Assembly (NCBI RefSeq): GCF_000015565.1
Contig: NC_008786.1
Coordinates: 1,240,001 to 1,304,000, forward strand
Direction: 5' to 3'
DNA length: 64,000 bases
Source of the DNA: Verminephrobacter eiseniae EF01-2
GTDB lineage: Bacteria > Pseudomonadota > Gammaproteobacteria > Burkholderiales > Burkholderiaceae_C
Positions 7,940 through 17,103 of this stretch are shown here, piece by piece. The notes below the pieces were generated by a model. That model was not told where the DNA came from, did no database searches, and saw only the letters and a list, made by a program, of their open reading frames with translations. Positions within the stretch are counted from its first letter, which is position 1; every line of letters starts with the position of its first letter. Made by a program: the position numbers and the translations under genes.

Positions 7940-8923
7940 TCACTCGGGCCGGATGTTGGCAATGGCGGCAATCTTGCGAAAGCGCGCGATCTCCTCGAGG
8001 AGAAAGCGCTGCATCTGCTCGGGCGGGTAGGGCATCAGTTCGCCGCCGGTCTTGCGCACGAAAGCGCGGGACTCCTCGGTGGCCAGCGTCTTTTGCAGCG
8101 CGGCGGCGAGTTTGCCCGCCACCTCGGCCGGCGTCTGCGCGTGCACGTAAAACGAGGTCCAGCTGTACTGCACGTACTCGTCGAAACCCTTCTCGCGCAC
8201 CGTCGGCACGCCGGGCAGGTCCGGGTTGCGCGTCTCGCCCGAGACCGCCAGCGCCCGCAGCTTGCCGGCCTTGAGCAGCGGCATCGCGCCGCCGAGGTCG
8301 ACCTGCGCAAAGTCGATTTGCCGGCCGATCACGTCGGTCATGATCGGCGCCTGACCCTTGTACGGCACATTGCTGAACGTGCAGCCGGCCAACTGGGCCA
8401 GCCATGCTGCGGCCAGGTGGTAGCCGGCCGAGTAGGTGCCGACGGTGAGCGGCCCGGCCTTGGCGGCGGCCAGCAAAGCCTCCAGCGTGGCCAGCGGCGA
8501 GTCGTTGGCCACCACGATCGCGTTCATGCTGCGGGCCAGGCCCGACAGCGGCTTGTAGTCCTTGACCGGGTCGTAGCCCAGGTCTTTGATGACCAGGGGG
8601 TTCACCGCCATCGGCGAGTTGCTGGCCAGCAGCAGCGTGTAGCCGTCGGCCGGCGCATGCTTGACCGCCTGCAGCGCAATGATTCCATTGGCGCCGGGCC
8701 GGTTTTCGACGACCACCGCCTGGCCCCATTGCGTGGCGAGCCGCTCGCCAAAGTAGCGCGCCGAGTTGTCGGCGCCGCTGCCGGGCGTGAACGGCACCAC
8801 GATCCTGATCGGCCGCGTCGGAAAAGCGGGCAGCGCCGCCCCGGCCTGGCCCTGCGCCAAGCCGGGGCGCGCAACGGCCATGCCCGCCAGTGCCAGCAAT
8901 AGCCGGCGTTTCGTGGTCTCCAT
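7940..8923 (-). CDS. Bug/TctC-family periplasmic solute-binding protein
   Basis: 327 residues with a signal peptide (RRLLLALAGMAVARPGLAQ) and family landmarks: RPIRIVVPFTPGSGADNSAR near the N-terminus, VVENRPGANG, and a mid-protein NVPYKGQAPIMTDVIGRQID block. Bug proteins bind carboxylates or other small acids; a few serve tripartite tricarboxylate transporters, but most are orphans as here, with no tctA or tctB nearby. The ligand cannot be told from sequence. Confidence 0.93.
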   Translation of the reverse strand: METTKRRLLLALAGMAVARPGLAQGQAGAALPAFPTRPIRIVVPFTPGSGADNSARYFGERLATQWGQAVVVENRPGANGIIALQAVKHAPADGYTLLLASNSPMAVNPLVIKDLGYDPVKDYKPLSGLARSMNAIVVANDSPLATLEALLAAAKAGPLTVGTYSAGYHLAAAWLAQLAGCTFSNVPYKGQAPIMTDVIGRQIDFAQVDLGGAMPLLKAGKLRALAVSGETRNPDLPGVPTVREKGFDEYVQYSWTSFYVHAQTPAEVAGKLAAALQKTLATEESRAFVRKTGGELMPYPPEQMQRFLLEEIARFRKIAAIANIRPE

Positions 8924-9369
8924 CCTTTGCTCCTGATTCCGTGATGAGGCGCCTGCCGGGCCGGCATGGTCCCAATCATGGTAATGCAGGCATCCATCCT
9001 GTTAAAAAATCCCGGGACTTGCGGTCTCAGGGCTTGCGCAGAAACGCTTGCCGGTCATGTGTTGGTCATTTGCTGGCCATGATTTTCAGCACCCGGCCCG
9101 TGGTGCCGAATTTTGCGCAGGCCCCGACCCGCGACAAAACCCCCAGGCAGCAGGCGCTGGGGGTGATGGGCTGCCGGTGCGCTATATTCTGGCGCAGTGG
9201 AATTTGTTCCACGGTTGTCAGCAGTGCAAATCGTTGTTACGCCCCCGCCGGGCGGGCAACGGGTAACGGGCATCGCTGACACCCTCGCCTTTTGCGGCCC
9301 TGGCCGCAACGGATGAGCGAGACCAGATCAAGCCCTTGCATCCATCCCTTCCGTCAAAAGGAAAGCACC
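8924..9369. other. Intergenic region upstream of the octamer array
   Basis: No convincing gene. It contains a perfect 6-bp inverted repeat GTGGAA-TTTG-TTCCAC at 9197-9212, a possible operator or hairpin, and an AAAAGGAAAGC ribosome-binding site at ~9356-9366 in front of a GTG at 9370. The Bug gene is transcribed leftward from this region and the surface-protein locus rightward, so promoters for both should lie here, but I cannot identify -35/-10 boxes with confidence. Confidence 0.4.
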
Positions 9370-9657
9370 GTGACCGCCACCCTCCTGCCTACACATTCAA
9401 TCAGCGCATCAGCGCATCAGCGCATCAGCGCATCAGCGCATCAGCGCATCAGCGCATCAGCGCATCAGCGCATCAGCGCATCAGCGCATCAGCGCATCAG
9501 CGCATCAGCGCATCAGCGCATCAGCGCATCAGCGCATCAGCGCATCAGCGCATCAGCGCATCAGCGCATCAGCGCATCAGCGCATCAGCGCATCAGCGCA
9601 TCAGCGCATCAGCGCATCAGCGCATCAGCGCATCAGCGCATCAGCGCATCAGCGTAA
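9370..9657 (+). CDS. Possible repeat-encoded leader peptide upstream of the surface protein
   Basis: A GTG with a strong Shine-Dalgarno (AAAAGGAAAGCACC) opens a 95-codon frame: ten ordinary residues (VTATLLPTHS), then the 8-residue unit ISASAHQR about ten times, ending at a TAA 27 bases before the next ATG. All reading frames of an 8-bp repeat are open, so openness is no evidence of coding; the Shine-Dalgarno is the only positive sign. If translated, it could couple to the downstream gene, and array length changes would move its stop. Confidence 0.25.
   Translation: MTATLLPTHSISASAHQRISASAHQRISASAHQRISASAHQRISASAHQRISASAHQRISASAHQRISASAHQRISASAHQRISASAHQRISASA
9400..9655 (+). repeat. 32-copy octamer array (ATCAGCGC)n
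   Basis: An uninterrupted run of the 8-bp unit ATCAGCGC over 256 bases, the last unit ending in T. It lies 29 bases upstream of the ATG of a large Ig-like surface protein. Perfect short arrays of this length mutate by slipped-strand mispairing and are typical of contingency loci. The segments on either side of the array, AAAGGAAAGCACCGTG and AAAGGAAAGCGCCATG, resemble each other. Confidence 0.98.
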
Positions 9658-9684
9658 TCCTTGCCACATTGAAAGGAAAGCGCC

Positions 9685-11991
9685 ATGCCCTCCATCATCA
9701 CGATCGACAGGTCAGTCGTCAAAGCCGACGAGATGGCCACCGTCAGGTTCTCTTTCACCACTAACGAGTCCATAACCCTCCTGGGCACGCGTGGGTATCC
9801 TCACATCACCGTCACTGGCGGCGCCCTGGAGACCGTCACCCAGCCTCTTGGACTTGTAGACGGCTACTATGTCTACACCATCAGATTCATTCCTACCCGG
9901 GACCTGGAGCAATCCGACTGCCGCATCACCTACCGCAATCCCAACAGTCCAGCCGCTGACGGACAAAGCGCCGCCTTCTCTGTCGACACCCTGCGGCCCA
10001 CCGTAGCCAGCGCCTCGATCGCCCAAAGCGACCTGCGCTCCGGGGAAAAAACCACCATCACCATCACCTTCAGCGAGCTGGTGCTGCGCAACACCTTCAC
10101 GCTCGATGACCTGCAGGTGGGCGCCGGCAAGGGCACTTTGAGCAACCTGCGCGTCGCCCCCACCGACACCACGGCCACCACCGCCGCCGCCACCACTTGG
10201 CTGGTCGACCTGGAGGCCCCGGCCACCCTGCCCGCGACGGGCCTCGATGGCAACCAGATACGGATCAACCTCGACGGCATCACCGATCGCGTGGGCAACG
10301 CAGGCCCGCGCGGCCGTTGGAATTGGGAGACCCAGACGTACAACCCGACATACCTCCCGACTGTCAGCTACAACATCGACGCGCCGCCCACGGTCGCCAT
10401 CACGGGGCAGCCCGCCACCACCCTCAAGAGCGGCGAGTCCTTCACCGTCACCTTCACCTTCAGCGAGCGCGTCACCGGCTTTGGTACCGAGGACATCCAG
10501 TACGACACCAGCAAAGGCACGCTGGGCGCTCTGACGGCGGTCGGCACCGACGGCAAGGTCTGGAGCGCCAGCTACACGCCCCGGTCTGGCATCGAGAGCG
10601 CCGACAACACCATCCGCGTGAACCTCAGCGGCGTCCGGGACGCGCGGGACAACGCCGGCGTGGGCACCAGCAGCAGCGGCAACTTCAGCATCGACACCAA
10701 GCCCCCCGAGGTCGCGGTGACGATCAGCGACGCCCGCCTCACCGCTGGCGAAAGCGCCACCATCACCTTCACCTTCAACGAGCGCGTCACCGGCTTCGCG
10801 AAAGAGGCCATCGACCTGTCCCAGGCCAACGGCACGCTCGGCGACCTGACGCCGGTCGGCACCGACGGCAAAGCCTGGTCAGCCACCTTCACCCCCACGG
10901 CCAGACTGGCGCGCACCACCAACCACCGGCTCACCCTGAACCTGGCCAATGTGCGCGATGCCGCAGGCAACGCCCCGGCGGCGAACACCTACGCGTTCAA
11001 CCAGTACACCGTAGACACCATGGTCTTTGTGCTCAGCAACGCCACGGTGAATCGCGACCAGTTGGTGCTGAGCTACAGCGACGAAACGATGCTCGACGGG
11101 AACGCGGACCGTGCCCCGACCAACGAGTCCTTTACCGTGCTGGTCGATGGCACGCGCGTCGACGTCAGCCGGGTGACGGTGGATGCAGCGGCCAAGACGG
11201 TCACGCTGACCTTGGCCAGTGCCGTGGCTGCCGGCCAGCAGGTGAGCGTCGCTTACCAGGACACCGACACCAGCGACGGCAAGGCGCTACAGGAAGCCGG
11301 CACCGGCGACGACGCGGCCAGCTTTGCGGCCAGGCCGGTGACCAACCTCACCCGGCCCCCGGTCGCACCCGCCACACCGGACGCGCCGGATGCGCCGGAC
11401 TCCGACCGCGACGGTGTGCCGAACAACCAGGAGGACCTGGCCCCCGGCCTGCTGCGCCCCGACGGCTCGGCCGGCTTGTCTGGCGACGGCAACGGCGACG
11501 GCGTCAAAGACAGCCAGCAGGCCGCCGTCGCTTCGACCCGCGACCAGACCCTGGTGGCCGGCAGCCAGAACGGCAAACTGATCCCGGACAGCAACGCGCG
11601 CATCACCGAACTGGTGCGCAGCGATGCCCCGGCCAAGCTGCCCAAGGGCATGGAGATGCCGATCGGCCTGACCTCATTCAAGGTATCGCTGGCCGAGGGC
11701 CGCAGCACCGAGAGCTTCAGCCTGTACGTAGACCAGGCGCTCGGCGCCAACGGCTACTGGCTCAAGAACGGCGCCGGCACCTGGGTGAACCTGGCCAGCG
11801 AACCCTATGGCGGCAAGGTGGCCAGCGAAGGCGGGCGCATGCGGCTGGACTTTCAGATCCAGGACGGCGGCCAGTACGATGCCGACGGACTGGTCAACGG
11901 CAGCATCAGCGCCCCCGGCGCCGTGGCGAAGATGCCGCTGTCCATCGTCGGGCAGTCGGCCCAGGTCGATTCGCATGGCTTTTGGTATTAG
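9685..11991 (+). CDS. Large Ig-like repeat surface protein with C-terminal choice-of-anchor-type domain
   Basis: 768 residues, starting at an ATG with GAAAGGAAAG upstream. Residues ~100-450 hold about three bacterial Ig-like repeats, each with a SGE(S/K)xTxTxTFSExV strand and a later TxRVNLxGVRDxxxN segment. Residues ~445-550 resemble a SwmB-type repeat (LSNATVNRDQLVLSY ... VSVAYQDT). A Ca-binding-like DSDRDGVPNNQED / DGNGDGVKDS stretch follows, and the last ~130 residues resemble the choice-of-anchor U module (DGGQYDADGLVNGSI). No N-terminal signal peptide is visible, so export by a type I system, or a missing upstream part, is possible. A role in adhesion or biofilm is inference from architecture. 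Confidence 0.8.
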   Translation: MPSIITIDRSVVKADEMATVRFSFTTNESITLLGTRGYPHITVTGGALETVTQPLGLVDGYYVYTIRFIPTRDLEQSDCRITYRNPNSPAADGQSAAFSVDTLRPTVASASIAQSDLRSGEKTTITITFSELVLRNTFTLDDLQVGAGKGTLSNLRVAPTDTTATTAAATTWLVDLEAPATLPATGLDGNQIRINLDGITDRVGNAGPRGRWNWETQTYNPTYLPTVSYNIDAPPTVAITGQPATTLKSGESFTVTFTFSERVTGFGTEDIQYDTSKGTLGALTAVGTDGKVWSASYTPRSGIESADNTIRVNLSGVRDARDNAGVGTSSSGNFSIDTKPPEVAVTISDARLTAGESATITFTFNERVTGFAKEAIDLSQANGTLGDLTPVGTDGKAWSATFTPTARLARTTNHRLTLNLANVRDAAGNAPAANTYAFNQYTVDTMVFVLSNATVNRDQLVLSYSDETMLDGNADRAPTNESFTVLVDGTRVDVSRVTVDAAAKTVTLTLASAVAAGQQVSVAYQDTDTSDGKALQEAGTGDDAASFAARPVTNLTRPPVAPATPDAPDAPDSDRDGVPNNQEDLAPGLLRPDGSAGLSGDGNGDGVKDSQQAAVASTRDQTLVAGSQNGKLIPDSNARITELVRSDAPAKLPKGMEMPIGLTSFKVSLAEGRSTESFSLYVDQALGANGYWLKNGAGTWVNLASEPYGGKVASEGGRMRLDFQIQDGGQYDADGLVNGSISAPGAVAKMPLSIVGQSAQVDSHGFWY

Positions 11992-12253
11992 GCTTTGCGC
12001 GGCTTTGCGCGCACCGCCAGATCGGGTGGGCGGCTTGGTGTGGCGGTGCTGCGCACCGCGCCGGCCATCAGGCCGGGCGCGCGGATGGCCCCGTTCGCCG
12101 TGCTCCACGATGGCATCGAACCGTCGGGCCGCCAGCACACTGCGCAGAGCGCGCACGGCCGGCAGGTGCCCGGGCGCCTCGTGGCCGATCTGCCCGCAAG
12201 CCAAGTTCTCGCACAGGGTGCGCGATGCGCCACCCAGACCAGTTCCCCGATGA

Positions 12254-12406
12254 CCTGCGTGCGCAGCCAGCGCAGCGACGGACCAGCTCTACCGCACGCT
12301 ATCGCCCCAGGGCAACCCCGGGCTGCACAGCCTGTCGGCAATACTCGAGGCGCTGGGCTTGCGCTTGGCGGTGCAGCCCGTTGACCCACGCCATACGACG
12401 GCATGA
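12254..12406 (+). pseudogene. Relic of an addiction-module antidote (HigA-like HTH) gene
   Basis: Translation from 12281 gives DQLYRTLSPQGNPGLHSLSA followed by ILEALGLRLAVQPV and a TGA at 12404. This matches the C-terminal HTH half of the 'probable addiction module antidote' family (motif LYR-LS-GNP-L--L---L-ALGLRL). Upstream the frame is closed by a TGA at 12251 and no N-terminal half is recognisable; no toxin gene adjoins. Bases 11992-12253 hold nothing else I can identify. Confidence 0.55.
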
Positions 12407-12529
12407 AGGAATGGGATCGGAAGGCGCAAAAGAAAATGGCCGGCAAGGCGGCCGTGATGGCAGGGGCCAGCGCTTGCCTCGGACATGGGCCGGTCGATGG
12501 CTGAGTGCTTACCCATTCTTTCAAGAAGC

Positions 12530-12546
12530 AGATATCTGTTATATCT
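12530..12546. promoter_or_regulatory. Inverted repeat AGATAT-N5-ATATCT upstream of the acyl-CoA operon
   Basis: A perfect 6-bp inverted repeat (12530-12535, 12541-12546) in an otherwise GC-rich intergenic stretch, 37 bases before the ATG of the first gene of the acyl-CoA cluster. Its position and AT-richness suit an operator overlapping a promoter. No cognate regulator is encoded nearby. Confidence 0.35.
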
Positions 12547-12582
12547 TGTCGCAGAACCCAACGACAGGACGACAGACATCCC

Positions 12583-13392
12583 ATGACCGCCGCAAGCCCG
12601 ACATCCACCTCCCCCGCACAGCCGCAGACACCGGACATTGCGATCGAGCGCAGCGGCCACACCGCCACGGTGCAGCTATGCCGGCCACCGCACAACTTCT
12701 TCGACTTGGCGCTGATCAGCGGACTGGTCGAAGCGTTCGAGGCGCTACAGGCAGACCCGCAATGCCGCGCCATCGTGCTGGCCGCGCAGGGCCGGTCGTT
12801 TTGCGCGGGGGCCGACTTCTCGGCGCCCGAGCCCGTTGCCGGCGAGCGCCGCGATCCGTCGGCGCTGTACCGGCAGGCGGTGCGGTTGTTCGCCGTCACC
12901 AAGCCGGTGGTTGCCGCCGTGCAAGGGCCGGCCGTGGGCGGCGGCCTGGGGCTGGCGCTGGTGGCCGACTTTCGCATCACCTGCGCCGAGGCGCGCTGGA
13001 GCGCCAACTTTACGCGGCTGGGCTTTCACCCCGGGTTCGCGCTGAGTTGGACGCTGCCGCGCTTGATCGGCCCGCAAAAAGCGGCATGGATGCTCTACAC
13101 CGGGCGCCGCATCACGGGTGAAGAAGCGGTGCGCATCGGTCTGGCGGACGAACTGGTCGCGCAAGATCAGGTGCGCGCCCGCGCGCAGGCGCTGGCCGGG
13201 GAAATCGCGGCCTCGGCGCCGATTGCGGTGGAGTCCACCCGAGCCAGCCTGCGCGCCGGGCTGGTCGATGCGGTGCGTGCCGCCGTCGAGCATGAAGCGG
13301 GCGAGCAGCGGCAGCATTTCCAGACCCGCGATTTCCGCGAAGGCATCGCCGCCACGGCGCAACGGCGCGAGCCGGTGTTCGGGCGCCACTGA
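12583..13392 (+). CDS. Enoyl-CoA hydratase/isomerase family protein
   Basis: 269 residues from ATG 12583; a GTG at 12505 is in frame but unsupported. Crotonase features: GRSFCAGADF (first oxyanion-hole segment) and QGPAVGGGLGLALVADFRI (second). The position that usually carries a catalytic Glu reads RLGFHPGFALSW, so hydratase activity is not assured and an isomerase or hydrolase role is possible. It is the first gene of a five-gene run with acyl-CoA dehydrogenases and a CoA-transferase, 17 bases before the next, implying degradation of a carboxylic acid as its CoA thioester. Confidence 0.88.
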   Translation: MTAASPTSTSPAQPQTPDIAIERSGHTATVQLCRPPHNFFDLALISGLVEAFEALQADPQCRAIVLAAQGRSFCAGADFSAPEPVAGERRDPSALYRQAVRLFAVTKPVVAAVQGPAVGGGLGLALVADFRITCAEARWSANFTRLGFHPGFALSWTLPRLIGPQKAAWMLYTGRRITGEEAVRIGLADELVAQDQVRARAQALAGEIAASAPIAVESTRASLRAGLVDAVRAAVEHEAGEQRQHFQTRDFREGIAATAQRREPVFGRH

Positions 13393-13409
13393 CCGTACCC
13401 GGAGCCGGC

Positions 13410-14528
13410 ATGATCGATTTCTGCTGCGGCCAAGACCTGCAGTCGATGCTCGACACCGCAACGCGCTTTGCCCAAGAGCGGCTGTGGCCTGCGCAGCGCG
13501 ACTTCGAACAGCAGCGCGCCGTGCCCGAGCCGGTGCAGCGACTGGCGCGCGCGATAGGCTTTGACCGCATCGACTGGCCCGAGGCCAGCGGCGGCGCCGG
13601 CATGGGCGCGCTGGCGCGGGTGCTGGTCGGCGAGCAGTTGGCCGCCGGCTGCCCCGGCGCGGCGCTGGCGTTGCAGCCGCTGGGCAGCGTGGCGCAAGCG
13701 CTGCTGGCCTTCGGTGGCGCGGCCGCGCTGCGCGCCCATGCGCTGCCGCTGCTGGAGCGGCCGGGTGCGCGCGCGCTGCTGGTGTTCGACCCGCGCCAGC
13801 CATGGCACAGCCAGGCGCAAGGCGCCGGCGTTGCGTTGAGCGGCACCCTGCCTTGGCTGCCCACCGACCGGGTGGACCTGCTGGCGCTGCTCGGACGCAC
13901 CGGGCTGCAACTGGTGACGCGGGGCATCGACCTGGTGCCCGTGCCCGGCGCGGGCCTGCAGGCTGCGGGCGCAAGCCAGGTGCGCTTGCAGTGCGCGCCG
14001 GTGGACGCAGCCTGGCACGACCCCGGGGCCGCCGCGCTGGCGCTGGCGCATGCGCGGGTGCAACTGGCGGCGCTGCTCGTGGGGCAGATGCACGCGGCAG
14101 CCGAGTATGCGCGCCGGTACGCGCTGGAGCGGGTGGCTTTTGGCCGCCCCATTGCGCACCACCAGGCGCTGGCCTTTCTGATCGTCGACATGCGCAGCGC
14201 GGTCGATGCCGCCCGGCTGCTGCTGCACGAGGCCGCCTGGCGGCTCGATGCCGGGCAGCCTGCGGGCGCGGCCGCAGCCACGGCGCTGATCGAGGCGGTG
14301 GAGAACGCCGTCTTCATCGGCGCGAACGCGGTGCAGATACTCGGCGCTGCGGGCTTCATGCGCGACCACCCGGTGGAAAAGCAACTGCGCGAACTGCGCG
14401 CGCTGGGGCTGTTGCTCGGCGGCGCGGATGCGGCACGCGAGGATGCCCTGGGCGTGGGCGGCACGGCCTCCGATGCGGCGCCATGGGCGCCGATCGCCTT
14501 TCTCGCCGACGCTGCGCAGGGAGCCTGA
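13410..14528 (+). CDS. Acyl-CoA dehydrogenase subunit (FAD-site half, no catalytic Glu)
   Basis: 372 residues of the acyl-CoA dehydrogenase fold. The C-terminal domain keeps the FAD-binding signature ERVAFGRPIAHHQALAF and a QILGAAGFMRDHPVEKQLRE helix. The segment where the family carries the catalytic glutamate (normally xxYEGTxxIQ) reads LGLLLGGADAARED and has no such Glu in an EGT context, and the middle domain is degenerate. The stop is one base before the ATG of a second dehydrogenase with the opposite deficiencies. I infer that the two form one heteromeric enzyme. Confidence 0.88.
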   Translation: MIDFCCGQDLQSMLDTATRFAQERLWPAQRDFEQQRAVPEPVQRLARAIGFDRIDWPEASGGAGMGALARVLVGEQLAAGCPGAALALQPLGSVAQALLAFGGAAALRAHALPLLERPGARALLVFDPRQPWHSQAQGAGVALSGTLPWLPTDRVDLLALLGRTGLQLVTRGIDLVPVPGAGLQAAGASQVRLQCAPVDAAWHDPGAAALALAHARVQLAALLVGQMHAAAEYARRYALERVAFGRPIAHHQALAFLIVDMRSAVDAARLLLHEAAWRLDAGQPAGAAAATALIEAVENAVFIGANAVQILGAAGFMRDHPVEKQLRELRALGLLLGGADAAREDALGVGGTASDAAPWAPIAFLADAAQGA

Positions 14529-14529
14529 G

Positions 14530-15744
<1,215 letters not shown>

Positions 15745-15799
15745 GGCCGCCAAAGCCCCGATCCCGCACCATCGAACCGTTCATTCCCTTCGTTTTTTC

Positions 15800-17074
15800 A
15801 TGACTGATTCAACTTCCGACGCGGCCTGCGGGCCGATGTCTTCTACCGCGCCCTGCGGGCCGATGTCCTCTACCGCGCCCTGCGGGCCGCTCAGGGGCAT
15901 CCGCGTGCTCGACCTGACCGCCGTGGTGCTCGGCCCGCTGGCCACCCAGGTGCTGGCCGACTACGGCGCCGATGTGATCAAGGTCGAGCCGCCCGAGGGC
16001 GACATGATGCGCGCCAACGGCATCTCGCAAACGCCGGGCATGAGCTCGATCTTTCTGGCCATCAATCGCAACAAGCGCTCGCTGGCGCTCGACCTGAAGT
16101 CGCCCGAGGGCGTGGCCGCGCTGCGCGCGCTGATCCCGGGCGTTGACGTGCTGGTGCACAACATGCGTGTGGCCGCCGTCGAACGCCTGGGCCTGGGCTA
16201 CGCGCAGGTGGCGCAGTGGAACCCGAGGGTGGTGTACTGCGCGGCCACCGGCTTCGGCCAGGACGGCCCGCACCGCGACAAGCCGGCGTTCGACGACATC
16301 ATCCAGGCCGCCTGCGGTCTGGTCGGCCTGGGCGCGGCGGCCGGGCGCGATGCGCCGGACTACACGCCCAGCCTGATTGCCGACAAGACCACCGGTCTGG
16401 CGGTCTGCAACGCAGTGCTGGCGGCGCTGCTGCACCGCGAGCGCAGCGGCCAGGGGCAGTATGTCGAGGTGCCCATGCTCGAAACCATGGCCGCCTTCGT
16501 GCTGGCCGAGCACATGGGCGGAATGACCTTCCCGGGCTCGCAGGTGAAGGCCGGCTACCCGCGCCTGCTCGAAGGCGGGCGCAAGCCGGCGCGCACGCGC
16601 GACGGCTGGATCAGCATGCTGCCCTACACCACGCGCCACTGGCAGGCGTTCTTCGCCGAAGTGGGGCAGCCCGAGCTGGCCGAGCGCTACTGCATCGCCG
16701 ACCGGCACCAGCGCAACACGCATGTGAAAGCGCTGTACGGCCATCTGCGCGCGCTGTCGCCGAGCAAGAGCACGGCCGAATGGATGGCGCTGTGCGAGCA
16801 ACTGGATATTCCGGCAACGCCGATCTATGCGCTCGACGACCTGCCCTCGCACCCGCACCTGAAGGCGGTCGGCCTGTTCGAGCAGGCCCGGCATCCGAGC
16901 GCAGGGGCCATCTGCCAACTGCGGCCGACGGCGCGCTTTTCGGCCACGCCCACCACGGTCTATCGCCAGGCGCCCACGGTCGGGCAGCACAGCAGCGAAG
17001 TCCTGCGCGAGGCGGGGCTGGGCGAGGCAGACATCGCCCGGCTCAAAGCGTGCCGCGTCGTCACCGGCCAATGA
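15800..17074 (+). CDS. Family III CoA-transferase (CaiB/BaiF)
   Basis: 424 residues. The core starts at PLRGIRVLDLTAVVLGPLAT and continues with LADYGADVIKVEPPEGDMMR, NRNKRSLALDLKSPEG and a GYAQVAQWNPRVVYCAATGFGQDGP block, all standard for this family. The catalytic Asp is probably in DKPAFDDIIQAACG. These enzymes move CoA from a donor such as succinyl-CoA to a free acid. Before the core there are 2.3 tandem 27-bp units giving GPMSSTAPC twice. The gene ends in ATGA overlapping an in-frame ATG of the next gene. It probably activates the acid oxidised by the upstream dehydrogenase pair. Confidence 0.93.
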   Translation: MTDSTSDAACGPMSSTAPCGPMSSTAPCGPLRGIRVLDLTAVVLGPLATQVLADYGADVIKVEPPEGDMMRANGISQTPGMSSIFLAINRNKRSLALDLKSPEGVAALRALIPGVDVLVHNMRVAAVERLGLGYAQVAQWNPRVVYCAATGFGQDGPHRDKPAFDDIIQAACGLVGLGAAAGRDAPDYTPSLIADKTTGLAVCNAVLAALLHRERSGQGQYVEVPMLETMAAFVLAEHMGGMTFPGSQVKAGYPRLLEGGRKPARTRDGWISMLPYTTRHWQAFFAEVGQPELAERYCIADRHQRNTHVKALYGHLRALSPSKSTAEWMALCEQLDIPATPIYALDDLPSHPHLKAVGLFEQARHPSAGAICQLRPTARFSATPTTVYRQAPTVGQHSSEVLREAGLGEADIARLKACRVVTGQ

Positions 17075-17103
17075 CGACCGAAGAACCGGCAGGAGCGCGC
17101 GCC

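Noticed and set aside
7627..7971. Minus-strand 114-codon frame between vapB and the Bug gene with a hydrophobic patch
   Set aside because: Overlaps both neighbours, no ribosome-binding site and no recognisable family; probably chance.
9400..9655. Octamer array considered as a CRISPR
   Set aside because: Unit is 8 bp with no spacers and there are no cas genes; it is a simple tandem repeat.
12403..12504. 33-codon ORF beginning MKEWDRKAQKKM after the antitoxin relic
   Set aside because: Overlaps the relic's stop and lacks homology or a Shine-Dalgarno.
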